Source: Eriocheir sinensis (taxonomy: Eukaryota > Arthropoda > Malacostraca > Decapoda > Varunidae). Taken from it: a stretch of 64,000 nucleotides of DNA. The position numbers and the translations under genes were made by a program. This document shows positions 24,791 through 33,871 of this stretch, one piece after another. Every line of letters starts with the position of its first letter. Within the stretch, counting starts at the first letter, position 1. The stretch is from the NCBI RefSeq assembly GCF_024679095.1, contig NC_066568.1, positions 2,781,180 to 2,845,179 of the forward strand, written 5' to 3'. The notes below the pieces were generated by a model. It was not told the DNA's origin and made no database searches. It was given only the letters and a program-made list of their open reading frames with translations.

Positions 24791-27700
24791 AGTAGTTTAC
24801 TTGTCCTTTCTTCCTCCTTCCTTGCTTCCCCATCTATCATTCCCTCATTCTCACAAAAATTACAAAAGTTTACCTCCTCTCTTGATAATGGCGTGTCAGG
24901 GACCATTTCTGTACCCCTACTGTGGACATGAAGAGTGACAGTGGCCCTGCTCACACTCATGTCTTTTTCCTCCCTCCTTCCTTCCTTCCTTCCTTCCCCA
25001 TTCCCTCATTCTCCCAACAATAACAAAAGTTTACCTCCACTCTTGATAATGGCGTGTCAGGGACCATTTCTGTACCCATACTGTGGACATGAAGGGTGAT
25101 AGTGGCCCTTCTCACACTCATGTCTTTCTTCCTTCCTTCCTTCCTTCCTTCCCCATCTTCTCATTCTCCCAGCAATTACAAAAGCTTACCTCCACTCTTG
25201 ATAATGGTGTGTCAGGGACCATTTCTGTACCCATACTGTGGACATGAACGGTTAAGGTGGCCCTTCTCACACTCATGTCTTTTTCCTCCCTCCTTCCTTC
25301 CTTCCCCATTCTCTCATTCTCCCAGCAATTACAAAACCTTACCTCCAGTCTTGATAATGGCGTGTCAGGGACCATTTCTGTACCCATACTGTGGACATGA
25401 ACGGTTAAGGTGGCCCTTCTCACACTCATGTCTTTCTTCCTCCCTCCTTCCTTCCTTCCCCATCTATCATTCTCTCATTCTCACAACAACTACAAAAGCT
25501 TACCTCCAGTCTTGATAATGGTGTGTCAGGGACCATTTCTGTGCCCCTACTGTGAATGTAAAGGGTAAAGGTGGCCCCTCTTACACTTATGGTAGCTGGA
25601 GACACCTTTCCTCAACCCCTATGGCACATGTGGTGTATATATCCATTAGGGAAACTACAATAATGAGGTGAAAAACACACACCACCCCCTGACTCTTCCT
25701 TCCTTTCCAGCGCGCCAAGAACCGTAAGGGCAGCGGGGCGGAGTCTGAGGCCGAGGCACCGCCGCCAGGGAGCCCCACACCAGGGACGGCAGGGGACGAG
25801 GCAGGCGGCGAGGGGGAGAACAAGGTAAGTGTGTTCATGTGTGTGTGTTTTCATTCTTCTCATCTTTGGTTTTGTTCTCCTTCCTCTCTCTGTTTCGTTC
25901 TCTTTCTCTCTCTTTTATTTCTTCCTGCTTATTTTCTGCCTTCTGCTACACTTTATTTATTCTCTTCCACTTCCATCTCTCCATATTTAGTCTCTTATTT
26001 TCTCCTCCTCCCCTTTTCTTTGTGTTTTGTTATTCCTGCGAAGAATTTTTGGTTTTAGTTTCCGAAAAGCTTTCTCTCCTCGTCATCATCATTTCATTCT
26101 CACTCATCCATCCTTTCCCTCCCTCCCTCGCCAGGCCCTCCCACAGCTCTCCGACAGCGACGACGAGGCCATCCGCCAGCAGGCCCAGAACCGCGATGAG
26201 TCTTACTACGTCAACGACTTCGACATGATGATGGCAAAGAAGAAGGAGGAAGGCGGCAAGATGAGGCGTCGCAAGAACAACGTAGACATCATCAACGACA
26301 ACGAGGAGCACATCGCCATCATTGTCAAAAAGGTGAGGGGGGGACGATGAAGGGAGAGAGGGGGAGGGAGAGTATGAAGAGGGGAGGGGTGGTTAAGAAG
26401 AGGTAGAGAATGAGGAACGCATTGCTATTATCGTCATGAAGGTGAGTGATGGGGAAGAAGAGGAAGGGAGAGAGGGAAGAGTGAGAGTGAGTGATTGATA
26501 AGAGGGAGAGTAGGCTATTATCATTATGAAGGTGTGTGATGAGGAAGAAGAGGGGCGGAAGGAGAGGAGAAAAGGAGGGAAGGTAAATTGATGCCATTGT
26601 AGAGATTAACCCAATCATTGCGCATGAGGTACGGACTATCCCCCCTGGCGCATTCGGGCAGGCCAGTCCTCAAAAACTATGCATCACAGCTAAAAACCAA
26701 AACCACCATTGGAAAGAGGAGGCCCAGATGTATAGCATTTAGTTATGTATGCCTCTCCTGTGAACGTATAGGCACGGTCAGGGGGTGTTGCCTGTGAACA
26801 CTTACGTCAATGCGTGTACGATGGTCAGCCATATTGAGGCAACTGCTGAGATCTCTTCATGTACTGCTGGCAAGGTAGTATTGCCAACTGCAAAATTTAC
26901 AACTATTTGGTCGAAGAATCAGTCAGGTGATAGGTGAAGCTATGCAAAAATGCCGTTATATTGGACAACAACATCCACCAGTTACTTGTCCGTAGATTAT
27001 TCACGCTGGGCTGATATGGTGAAGAAATATTGTTGGAACACTCTCATACACGGGAAATTTAAGTGCAACTGGAACTCGCAGCGAGGATTTAGCACCACCA
27101 GCCAGTTACGCTAGTCCTCACTGCGAGGATTTAGCAACGAGAGGGTTAAGAGAAGAGATTGACTAGAGGGAGAGAAGGCTAACCTAACCTAACCCTCCCT
27201 TAACCTAACTTAACCCTCCCTTAACCTACCTTTAACCTCTCGTAACCCAAACCCCCCTTAACCTAACGTACCCTTAACCTTACCCTCCCTTAACCTACCC
27301 TTAACCTAACCCACCCTTAACCTATCCTAACCCAAACCACCCTTAACCTACCCGTAACTTAACCCACCCTTAATAACCCACCCCTAACCTAACCCATCCT
27401 TAACTTATCGTAACCCAAACCACCCTTAACCTACCCGTAACTTAACCCACCCTTCACCTAACCTAACCTAACTGAACCCACCCTTAACCTTACCTAACCT
27501 AACCGAACCCCTTCCCCACAGATGCGTCAAGCTGCAGAGGACGACCGGATGTTGAACGAGAAGCAGCAGCCGGCCACTAAAAAGATCGCCATGCTGGAAC
27601 TCGCTATGAGCCAGATTAACAAGCACAACCTCATCGAAGGCTTCCTGGACGCCAACATCCTCTCCGCCCTCACCGACTGGCTCGCCCCCATGCCCGATCG

Positions 27701-30074
27701 CTCCCTGCCGGCCGCCAAGATCAGGGAGGCCGTCATTAAGTGGCTGATTGAGGTATGGGGTGATGGGGGACGACATTGTTTTTTTTTTAGTATTTGTTTT
27801 TTCGTTGTTGTTTTGTCTCGGTTTTCTTAGTGATGGTTTTTTTTATTTGTTTTTCCGTTCTTGTTTTGTTTCGGTTTTCTCTTTCTTTCTTACTTCTTTG
27901 TTCTGCTCTATCTCCCTCTCTTTCTCTCCCTTGTACTTTTCTCATATTTTCTTTCTTTTCTTTTCCTTTCTCTTTTTTTTTTTTTTTTTTTTTTCTCTCC
28001 TTTGTCTCTCTCTCTTTCGTTCTCTCTCTCCCTCGTACTTCTTTCTCCTCTGTTGCTGTGATTCTTATTTGTCTCCCTTTCTCCTTGTTTTTCTTTCTCA
28101 TCTCTTTCTCTGTCCTGTCTCATCAATAAAAAAATTAAAAAAACTACCTTTCCTAACCTCTAACGACCCCTTGACCCTTCCCCTTCCCCCCCACAGCTGC
28201 CGCCGCTCTCCCAGGACATGCTGAAAACCTCTGGCATCGGCAAGGCCATCATGTACCTCTACAAACACCCCAAGGAACTGAAGATGAACAAGGACCGCTG
28301 TGGACGTCTGATCTCCATGTGGTCACGGCCGATCTTCAACGTGTCCGACGACTTTAAGAGTGAGTGTGGGGATGGGGGAGGGGGATACACAGCTTTTCTC
28401 ATACATGCATTGAACCCTGGAATGACTTAGAGATTAGAGAAGGGGATAATACATGCTGAAACTATTACCAAATTTAACCATAAGTGTGATGAGGTGAGAT
28501 TTGGAGACGAGACATGAGAGAGAGAAACGTTTGAGTGGAAAGTTTGGAAAGTCTTGTTTAGTTGGCGCAACATCTGTGGTCATATGCCGGAGAGAGACAG
28601 AAGGGGAAGGAATTATAGAAGGGAACAGATCCCAGGAGACGGGACACAACCCCCGATTAATACCTGGTACCCATTCACTGCTAGGTGGACAGGGGCGTAG
28701 GGTATCAGAAAAGCCGCCCAAATTTTTCCACTCTGCCTGGGAATCAAACCCAGGCTCTCTCGGTTGTGAGCTGAGTGTGCTAACCACTGCAACACGAAGC
28801 CCCCCAAGTGAAAAGAAGAAGAAGAGATACAAAAATCAAGGAGAAGGGAGAGTAAACAGTGCAAGAAAGGAAGGAAAATAAACCCAATATCATTAACACA
28901 AACACATAAAAGGTCAAGAGATATCAACAGGGCAAGGAAGGAAGGTTTTGACTCACCCTTCCTCCTCCTCCTCTTTTCCCCCCAGGCCTGAGTCGTGAGG
29001 AGAGGCTTCAGCGGGACCTTGAGCTTCACCAGACTTCAGGAATCACCAGGAAGGAGGACATGCAGTTTGACGAGTCCGGGTATGTGTGTTTGCGTGTGTG
29101 TGTGTAACTAGGGTTGTAATATTCCCGGGATGTTAGTGAATATCCCTGAGCCTGGTGGTGGTGCAGGCAGGATTGATTAAGTGATGCCTATTGAGACTTT
29201 TGCTGCCCTCCAGTTAACCTAACCCAACCTAACAAAACCCCAAACAGTCACTATAGGTTTTGACTCAGAAAATTCATGTATGCTTCCTTACTAATGAGAC
29301 TTTCTATACAACAAAGTGAGGTCATTCTTTGTTGATTTATACCATATGGTGCTGGCTATCATGTGTTTGAAGATACCTTAAACCCCAAACAGTCACTATA
29401 GATCTTGACTCAGAAAATTCATATATGCCTCCTTACTAATGAGACTTCCTATACAACAAAGTGAGGTCATTCTTTGTTGATTTATACCATAAGGTGCTGG
29501 CTATCATGTGTTTGAAGATACCCTAAACTTAATCTAACAAAACTCCAAACAGTCACTATACGTTTTGACTCGGAAAATTCATGTATGCGTCCTTACCAAT
29601 GAGACTTTCTATACAACAAAGTGAGGGCATTCTTTGCTGTTTTATACCATAAGGTGCTGGCTATCATGTGTTTGAAGATACCCTAAACCTAACCTAACAA
29701 AACCCCAGTCACTATAGATCTTGACTCAGAAAATTCATATATGCTTCCTTACTAATGAGACTATACAAGCAGCCAAGCCCTTCCACTCATCCAGCCCTCT
29801 AAAGCTGAACCAATTCTTGCCTATGTCTTTATTACTGCCTGAGTGTTCTAGAGCGTAGGTAGAGGTGAGACAAGTTAACGAGCCTTACACCTGTCCCCGC
29901 AGGAAGCCGCTGAGACCAGGTGACCCCGGGTGGTGCTACCGAGCGCGTGTCCCACTTCCCTCGGTCAAGGATTACGTGAATCGACCCAAGTGGCAGAGTG
30001 AGGTTGACCTGAGCAGGGTGAGTGTGAGGGTGTGAGGGAGTGAGGGGTGAGCATGAAGAGTGTGAAGTGAGGAT

Positions 30075-30115
<41 letters not shown>

Positions 30116-31478
30116 GCATGGAGGTAAAATTGGTGGAGTTGACATGGCCCTCTAATCCCATTCATTGAGGTTAAGCCGACGAACTGTCAAATTTACGGCC
30201 AAAAGATGGGGGTGGGCGAGCCTGGCCGAACCCATTAACCATGTAGCTGCGGGGATCATGCTTCTTAAAGGCCCCTCTAAGCGAGAAAAATGAGAAAAAA
30301 ATCATCACTCACGCAAACCATTTCATAATATATATAAACGCATTTGTGATCAGTTTATGCATCATCTATTTTTGGGGGTTTATATCATGGCAAAAATGTG
30401 GCCCGTCGCTGCTACACGGTAAAGCCACAAATTTGGCCCGTCGCTGCTACCGGGTTAAGAGCGAGCCTGACCTGACAACACCTGACACCCGGCCGTAAAA
30501 ATGACAGCCCGGGCAGATTCACTTAATTGGGCCGATGTCGACTCCACCAATTCTGCCTCCATGGTGTGAAGTGTGAGGGAGTGTGAGGCGGGCCTGAGCA
30601 GGGTGAGTGTGAAGTGAGTTTGAAGGGTGAAGTGTGAGGTGAGGTGTGTGGTAAGTGTGTCCATGTATGTTAAGTGTGAGGTGAAGGTGAGGTCAGTGTG
30701 AAGTGAGTTTGACCTTATCACTTTTTTGTCTCCTTTATCTCAACTTTTCTATCTTCCTTAACTCCTTTATCTCCTTTATCACCTCTCATGTCGTCTCTCC
30801 AGTCTCTGTTCTTGTCTCCGTCACACCTCTTATCTTCTCCTTTATTTCATCTCCTCCCCACCTTACTTCTCATCTCTCCTTTATCTCCTCTCATCTCATC
30901 CTGTCTCTCCATCTCTTCTCTTGTCTCCGTCACACCTCCTTTATTTTATCTCCTCCTCTATCTTACTTCTCATCTCTCCTTTAATCATTTCTACTCCTTT
31001 ATCATGTCCTCACCACCCCATTATCTTCCTTTATTTCATCTGTAGTGCAGCGATGGCCTGATGAGTGAGCCTCCCATAACCGCTGGTCGCGGGTACAATC
31101 CCGGGCGGCCTGGGATTGAACCCGCGACCAGTGTGACGGGAGAGCCACTCCTTACTGAGTCAGCCAAAGAGGTACCCCACTGGCTAAATGGGTTATGGGA
31201 GGCTCACTCATCAGGCCGTCACCACACTACACATCTCCTCCTTCATCTCCTTCAGCTCACTTCTCATCTCTCCTTTATCATGTCCTTATCTTCCTTTATT
31301 TCATCTCCTTACTTACCTCACATCTCCTCCTCCTCACATCTCATCTCCTCCACAGGGGTCGAAGAAGGAGATGAGTCGGCTGGAAAAGCAGATGCGGATG
31401 TTCCAGGAGAAGAAGCGCATGTCCAAGGCCAGGCGAGCCGTGACCATCAGCATTGAGGGGCGGAACATGGCCCTCTAG
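13608..31478 (+). CDS. IWS1: Transcription elongation factor IWS1/Spn1 (12 exons, 802 aa)
   Basis: Joined exons 13608-13617, 18648-18870, 19726-20556, 23158-23308, 24047-24202, 25711-25824, 26135-26332, 27522-27752, 28197-28359, 28986-29079, 29903-30017 and 31356-31478 total 2409 bases (803 codons with stop), all with GT-AG ends and matching phases. IWS1/Spn1 is a nuclear factor that binds Spt6 and travels with RNA polymerase II, linking elongation to histone H3K36 methylation and mRNA processing (known for the family). Visible parts: Ser/acidic N-terminus (1-186), RS-type low-complexity domain (about 187-378), basic and acidic linkers (379-510), and the conserved core (about 511-762) with the TFIIS N-terminal-like (TND/LW) domain, which contains [36 protein letters not shown] and MWSRPIF. 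The C-terminus has [18 protein letters not shown] and ends [12 protein letters not shown], as in animal IWS1. Length is close to human IWS1. The N-terminal RS expansion is unusual. Confidence 0.95.
13741..14770. repeat. ~100-bp polypyrimidine tandem repeat (~8 copies) in IWS1 intron 1
   Basis: About 1 kb nearly all C/T on the transcribed sense strand. The landmark TTCCCTGGTTTTCTT recurs about every 100 bases (near 14021, 14127, 14227, 14325 and on to 14725). Such mirror-like homopyrimidine DNA can form triplexes (general knowledge). Confidence 0.9.
14775..15062 (+). mobile_element. SINE, headless copy
   Basis: Shares its opening GGTGTACTTCTGGAGT and GGTGCC-TGTGCTC with sequence at 15714, and its tail GACCATC-GGCCC, AAGCCTAC-GGTGCAATAGGC with the tRNA-headed SINE at 15776. 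It ends in an A/T-rich AAATAAATAAATAA tail. No clear box A/B head is present here. Confidence 0.65.
15097..15510. repeat. 84-87-bp tandem repeat, 5 copies, open in one frame
   Basis: The landmark GTTACTGGTGTCATTTAAAG recurs with spacings 85, 84, 87 and 87. After the first unit the length changes are multiples of three, so a plus-strand frame (15067-15525) stays open with a repeated unit containing [14 protein letters not shown]. It lies inside IWS1 intron 1 and is read as a satellite. Confidence 0.9.
15776..16081 (+). mobile_element. tRNA-derived SINE
   Basis: The head GTGGCTGAGTGGTTAGTGTG matches a pol III box A, and GGTTCGAATCC (15836-15846) matches box B, spaced as in a Ser/Leu-type tRNA with a long variable arm. 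A unique body follows, ending GGTGCAATAGGC. It meets an oppositely oriented LINE tail in the T-run at 16082. Confidence 0.85.
16082..16206 (-). mobile_element. LINE 3' tail, copy A
   Basis: On the minus strand it reads GGAGCAGCGAGTAGCGGGC, then a T-rich stretch, TTGTGCCCTTGAGCTGTCTC, CTTTGCTGTAAAA and a long A tail. The same order ends the reverse-transcriptase copy at 54310-55355, which identifies this as a 5'-truncated insertion of that LINE family. Confidence 0.85.
16506..16575 (-). mobile_element. LINE 3' tail, copy B (short)
   Basis: TTTTTTACAGCAAAGGA then CTGCTCAAGGGCACAAAA with a poly-A run at 16538-16564 and ACTTGCTGC, a diverged version of copy A. Confidence 0.7.
16578..16663. repeat. 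(TAC)n(TAT)n microsatellite
   Basis: TAC triplets passing into about 21 TAT triplets. Confidence 0.95.
16706..17095. repeat. 81-bp tandem repeat, 5 copies
   Basis: The landmark GATTGTTTAGCAGACCCGAG recurs at an 81-base period (for example 16871 and 16952), with TATTTCTGGGTCAAAATAGG in each unit. Because 81 is a multiple of three, the minus strand encodes a repeated 27-residue frame that is not otherwise gene-like. Confidence 0.93.
17605..17690 (-). mobile_element. LINE 3' tail, copy C
   Basis: TTTTTTATACAGCAGAGGAG, then TCAAGGGCATAAAAAAA and AAAAGCCCGCTACGG, matching copy A in order. Confidence 0.75.
17750..18575. repeat. ~150-bp AT-rich tandem repeat in IWS1 intron 1
   Basis: The landmark TTTGTTTCGTTGACAA recurs near 18081, 18231, 18372 and 18522 with GAGCTTGATGATGAAATAAA before it. 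More diverged GTTAGGTTGATGA-type units extend upstream to about 17750. Confidence 0.88.
18648..18870 (+). CDS. IWS1: IWS1 exon 2
   Basis: Acceptor CCCCCAG, donor GTGGGT. Encodes [20 protein letters not shown] and a Ser/Arg-rich stretch ([20 protein letters not shown]), then [11 protein letters not shown], ending with two bases of an Arg codon. Confidence 0.9.
18968..19092 (-). mobile_element. LINE 3' tail, copy D
   Basis: TTTTTTTTACAACAAAGGAG, ACAGCTCAAGGGCACAAAAA, AAGCCCGCGACTCGCTGCTC and AATCCAAAGAGGT, almost identical to copies A and K. Inside IWS1 intron 2. Confidence 0.85.
19097..19165. repeat. (TTA)n microsatellite
   Basis: About 23 TTA/TAT triplets directly after LINE tail copy D. 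Confidence 0.95.
19621..19690. repeat. (ACT/ACC)n microsatellite
   Basis: ACT, ACC and ATT triplets about 35 bases upstream of the IWS1 exon 3 acceptor. Confidence 0.9.
19726..20556 (+). CDS. IWS1: IWS1 exon 3, acidic and RS-repeat exon
   Basis: Acceptor CTCAG, donor GTGAGT, 831 bases. First half is acidic and Ser/Pro-rich ([28 protein letters not shown]), second half (from about 20048) is a run of [10 protein letters not shown] units made by a minisatellite of AGGTCAAAATCCGGGTCA-like repeats. Reverse-strand frames here (Asp-Leu repeats) are shadows. Confidence 0.92.
20590..22480. repeat. ~110-bp tandem repeat (about 17 copies) in IWS1 intron 3
   Basis: Units contain CTTTTTTACATCTACAACTA, TTTCTACTATGCTATTTTTC, CATTTTCTGTTCTCTTAATT and GCTTTCCTTTTCTT. 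A group of units beginning TTTTTTACAGCGACTATTTC (20612 and 21588) recurs after about 975 bases, so a block of units was duplicated as well. From about 22480 to 23090 the intron is unordered pyrimidine-rich DNA. Confidence 0.92.
23158..23308 (+). CDS. IWS1: IWS1 exon 4
   Basis: Acceptor TTATGCAG after a pyrimidine tract, donor GTGGGT. Encodes [20 protein letters not shown], then [20 protein letters not shown] and VVSRKK, closing the RS domain with a basic motif like a nuclear localisation signal. A second in-frame acceptor at 23178 would drop seven residues. Confidence 0.88.
23309..24046 (+). other. IWS1 intron 4
   Basis: Purine-rich (GGGA/GAAA) to about 23570, then mixed DNA. No other feature seen. 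Confidence 0.7.
24047..24202 (+). CDS. IWS1: IWS1 exon 5
   Basis: Acceptor GCCCAG, donor GTGTGT, 52 codons in phase 0. Encodes [35 protein letters not shown] and [10 protein letters not shown]: alternating basic clusters and SD/SE acidic sites typical of the IWS1 N-terminal region. Confidence 0.9.
24297..24321. repeat. (GT)n microsatellite
   Basis: About 12 GT units in IWS1 intron 5; a second run lies at 24750-24788. Confidence 0.9.
24617..24690 (-). mobile_element. Degenerate tRNA-like SINE head
   Basis: On the minus strand ATTTGGCTCATTGGTATGCT resembles box A and GGTTGGATTCC resembles box B, followed by CCAGCAC. There is no intact cloverleaf, so it is a SINE or tRNA pseudogene relic. Confidence 0.5.
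24750..24788. repeat. (GT)n microsatellite
   Basis: About 19 GT units. Confidence 0.95.
24870..25570. repeat. ~157-bp tandem repeat, 5 copies, in IWS1 intron 5
   Basis: The landmark GGCGTGTCAGGGACCATTTC recurs near 24890, 25047, 25207, 25360 and 25519, each followed by CTGTGGACATGAA and a TTCC-rich stretch. Confidence 0.92.
25711..25824 (+). CDS. IWS1: IWS1 exon 6
   Basis: Acceptor CTTTCCAG, donor GTAAGT, 38 codons. Encodes [38 protein letters not shown]: a Pro/Glu/Gly-rich linker. Confidence 0.9.
26135..26332 (+). CDS. IWS1: IWS1 exon 7
   Basis: Acceptor CGCCAG, donor GTGAGG, 66 codons. Encodes [56 protein letters not shown] and IVKK. This is the start of the conserved core, matching the DFDxMLxRKK and RRRRN stretch of animal IWS1. 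Confidence 0.93.
26610..27145. mobile_element. piggyBac-like MITE flanked by TTAA
   Basis: A 536-base segment begins CCCAATCATTGCG and ends AACGAGAGGG, with TTAA directly on both sides (26606-26609 and 27146-27149). TTAA target duplication plus CCC/GGG termini is the signature of piggyBac-type elements. There is no transposase frame. In IWS1 intron 7. Confidence 0.6.
27178..27505. repeat. TAACC-type degenerate repeat before IWS1 exon 8
   Basis: TTAACCTAACC, CCACCCTTAACCT and related units, a diverged relative of the TTAGG-like array at 4316. It ends about 15 bases before the acceptor at 27521 and supplies most of its pyrimidine-rich context. Confidence 0.85.
27522..27752 (+). CDS. IWS1: IWS1 exon 8
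   Basis: Acceptor CCCCACAG, donor GTATGG, 77 codons. Encodes [40 protein letters not shown] and [16 protein letters not shown], the first half of the TFIIS N-terminal-like domain. The PLPDRSLP-type motif is nearly invariant in IWS1. Confidence 0.96.
28197..28359 (+). CDS. IWS1: IWS1 exon 9
   Basis: Acceptor CCCACAG, donor GTGAGT. Encodes [40 protein letters not shown] and [14 protein letters not shown], the second half of the TND/LW domain with its WSRPIF signature. Confidence 0.96.
28495..28815 (-). mobile_element. tRNA-derived SINE, full-length
   Basis: The minus strand starts GGGGCTTCGTGTTGCAGTGG, TTAGCACACTCAGCTCACAA and box B GGTTTGATTCC (near 28740). The body has TTTGGGCGGCTTTTCTGATA, CCCTACGCCCCTGTCCACC, GGTACCAGGTATTAATCGGG and ATGACCACAGATGTTGCGCC. 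A headless second copy lies at 52420. Inside IWS1 intron 9. Confidence 0.88.
28986..29079 (+). CDS. IWS1: IWS1 exon 10
   Basis: Acceptor CCCCCCAG, donor GTATGT. Encodes [20 protein letters not shown] and [10 protein letters not shown], matching the TREEREQRDLEQ stretch of vertebrate IWS1. Confidence 0.93.
29215..29770. repeat. ~150-bp tandem repeat, 4 copies, in IWS1 intron 10
   Basis: The landmark CCAAACAGTCACTATAGGTT recurs near 29243, 29390, 29544 and, shortened, 29705. Units share GGTGCTGGCTATCATGTGTT and TTGAAGATACC. Confidence 0.92.
29903..30017 (+). CDS. IWS1: IWS1 exon 11
   Basis: Acceptor CCCGCAG, donor GTGAGT. Encodes [38 protein letters not shown], the conserved LRPGDPG-RARVP-P segment of IWS1. 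Confidence 0.96.
30078..30112. repeat. (GT)n microsatellite
   Basis: About 17 GT units in IWS1 intron 11. Confidence 0.95.
30239..30454. mobile_element. TTAA-flanked MITE, copy 1
   Basis: TTAA at 30235-30238 and 30455-30458 flank a 216-base element starting CCATGTAGCTGCGGGGATCA and ending GCTGCTACCGGG. The 3' part (TTTGGCCCGTCGCTGCTAC) is duplicated internally. It is very close to the element at 34375-34555. Confidence 0.8.
30715..31040. repeat. Pyrimidine-rich tandem repeat in IWS1 intron 11
   Basis: Repeated TTCTCATCTCTCCTTTAT, CTCTTGTCTCCGTCACACCT and TTTATTTCATCTCCTCC motifs. Confidence 0.75.
31043..31225. repeat. Inverted repeat with tRNA-like arms
   Basis: The left arm TGTAGTGCAGCGATGGCCTG, ATGAGTGAGCCTCCCATAAC recurs inverted at about 31185-31225 (reverse strand TGTAGTGTGGTGACGGCCTG and the same continuation). 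Each arm carries box-B-like sequence (GGTCGCGGGT-CAATCCCGGG), so two SINE heads sit face to face. Confidence 0.75.
31356..31478 (+). CDS. IWS1: IWS1 exon 12 (C-terminal)
   Basis: Acceptor CTCCACAG, stop TAG at 31476-31478. Encodes [40 protein letters not shown], matching the ISRLDKQMRKF and VKISIEGNKMPL end of IWS1. Confidence 0.96.
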   Translation, partial: GSKKEMSRLEKQMRMFQEKKRMSKARRAVTISIEGRNMAL

Positions 31479-31751
31479 TGTACCCATGCCTGTTGCCCCC
31501 CCCCCTTTCCCTATGTCCCTTACCCTTGGCCCATCTTCCCTCTCCCATGTACCTTCCTCTCCCTATGCCCCTTCCCCTTGGCCCATGTCCCTTTGTCACT
31601 CACTCACTTTCCTCTCAATGCACAAACACACACACACACACACACATTTACATTTTCATTTCTAGTTTGTTCAGATGATATAGATAGACAGAGAGGGTTG
31701 GCAGTCACACATACACACACACACACAAGACAGAGAGGGTTGGCACTCACT

Positions 31752-31801
<50 letters not shown>

Positions 31802-32100
31802 GAGAGGGTTGGCAGTCACACACACACACACAAGACAGAGAGGGTTGGTACTCACACACACACATATGCACACACATTTACACATCAGGTTCCCCATTAT
31901 TATTATTACTCTTATTGGTATTATTATAGTTATTCTTCTGTATTAATTGTAAGTGACTTGTATCTTTTCCTTCCTTGTAAGATTTTTTTTTTTTTAGTAT
32001 AGGACAATTCTGTTTAATTATGTCACTTTTTGCCCTTTTCCTCTTCAGATATTTACTTGAAGTGTGTGTGATTTGCTTCCCTTTGCTAAATATTCTAAGC
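31479..32100. repeat. IWS1 downstream region with (CA)n arrays
   Basis: C/T-rich DNA, then (CA) runs at about 31624-31646, 31708-31728, 31758-31798, 31819-31833 and 31853-31875, separated by copies of GACAGAGAGGGTTGGCA. Part is presumably IWS1 3' UTR. No convincing polyadenylation signal was chosen. Confidence 0.7.
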
Positions 32101-32261
32101 TAAAAAAAAATCTGTGACATTTGCAATTTTTTCTTGGGCACGTTTTTTCCTTTCCTCCCTTGATTGTAATGAGTTTTTTCCCCGGACATTTTTTCACCAG
32201 CTTCTATTTCTTCCCTTGCGACATTTACCAGCCTGTATTCTATGGTCTGTATTACTAGTCG

Positions 32262-32500
32262 AATCCAAGAAGTTTCGGGTCCCTAGAGAGGTCAGCGTAA
32301 GGGCCGTGCTAGAAGTCCAATCCAAGAAGTTTTGGGTCCCTAGAGAGGTCAGCGTAAGGGCCATGCTACAAGTCCAATCCAAGAAGTTTTGGGTCCCTAG
32401 AGAGGTCAGCGTAAGGGCCGTGCTACAAGTCCAATCCAAGAAGTTTCGGGTCCCTAGAGAGGTCAGCGTAAGGGTCCAAGAAGTTTCGGGTCCTTACAGC
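32262..32500. repeat. 57-bp tandem repeat, about 4 copies
   Basis: The landmark GGGTCCCTAGAGAGGTCAGC recurs at exactly 57 bases (near 32278, 32335, 32392, 32449). Since 57 is 19 codons, frames on both strands stay open with 19-residue repeats, for example VPREVSVRAVLEVQSKKF. Confidence 0.92.
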
Positions 32501-33257
32501 GTTTGGGATGAAGAACTCCGTTGGGACCCGACACTTCTCGGATTCAACTTTTAATACGGACCCGAAACTTCTCCGATTCAACTTTTAAAACGGCCCTACA
32601 TGTATTTACCTACCTATTTATTATTATTTTCATGTGTGTTACTACCTGCATGTAACTATATCTCTTATTGATTCTCGCCCTAAGAGTGACGGATATCTCT
32701 AAGGCTGTATAGATATTTCCTTTTAGAGTTATAGAAGCGTTCCAGATTTGACTCTGCCGTTGTCAGGTGCAAGATTAGTTTTCTCTCATTATTATTATTA
32801 GTGTTCCTGTTTGAAGCATACCCAAGAGTTTCTATTATCATTACTATTATTATTATTACCAGTTGTAACAGATAAATGAAGGTCTGTTGGCTATTATTAT
32901 CTGAAGCTGAAAATTGGACAAAAAATGAGTGTGGTTGTCCTCTTTTCTTCCCTGTTCCCATCTTCCTTATCTCTTCTTTCATTTTCAATTGTAACTTTCC
33001 TTCTTTTTCCTCTCTTCATCTGTGGTGCTCCTTCTCTCTCCTCCCTTTTCCTTATTTCATTTCTGGCTTTCCTTCTTTTCGTCTCATTCTATTCTTTTCT
33101 GTCGGACTTTTCTTTTGCTCTCTGGGAACCCACACGACCAGAGGCAGACAGACACGGAGGGAGAAAAAAGAAAACTCAATTGAATGTATTGTTTTAATGG
33201 GAGACTGAAGTGTTGGAGGTTACAGGCCTTGACTCTGTATGATATGGTAATGTGTAG

Positions 33258-33258
33258 T

Positions 33259-33303
<45 letters not shown>
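33258..33303. repeat. (GA)n microsatellite
   Basis: About 22 GA units; a shorter run is at 33358-33371. Confidence 0.95.
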
Positions 33304-33305
<2 letters not shown>

Positions 33306-33449
33306 AATGAAGGGAGGATCCTAAGAAGGGTGTGAAAAAAATGGAAAAGTAATGGGAGAGAGAGAGAGAGAATGAATGAATGAATGAATTGGAAGCTATT
33401 TGGTGTGTAGGTTAAGAGAGCAATGTATGTTTGTATAGGACTATGTGTG

Positions 33450-33595
33450 TATTATTATTATTATTATTATTATCATTATTATTATTGTGAATGGGTGTTG
33501 GTATGTGTGGTGACTCTTTATTCATTTATTTATTATTATCATTGTTAGTTTTAAGAATTGGGTAGATTGTGTGCACTGTAGTAATTAATGATGAT

Positions 33596-33628
<33 letters not shown>

Positions 33629-33775
33629 CTATTTTTTTCAATGGCCCCAGCCTCGCCAATGCCTGTGTCTAACAACCGACTTTATTTACTATTACAAACA
33701 TTATTATACATACTGTTCTTTAGCTAACTACTACTACTATTACTACTACTACTACTACTACTACTGCTACTTTTA
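33450..33775. repeat. (TTA)n and (CTA)n microsatellites
   Basis: TTA triplets about 33450-33487 and CTA/ACT triplets about 33597-33628 and 33728-33772. Confidence 0.9.
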
Positions 33776-33871
33776 GTTGTTACGATGCACAAATGTACTG
33801 AGTTTCCTTTGATATAATTTTTCTGGTACTTTGCCTATCCGCAAGCAGAAAGACGGAAATGGAAAGGAGGT

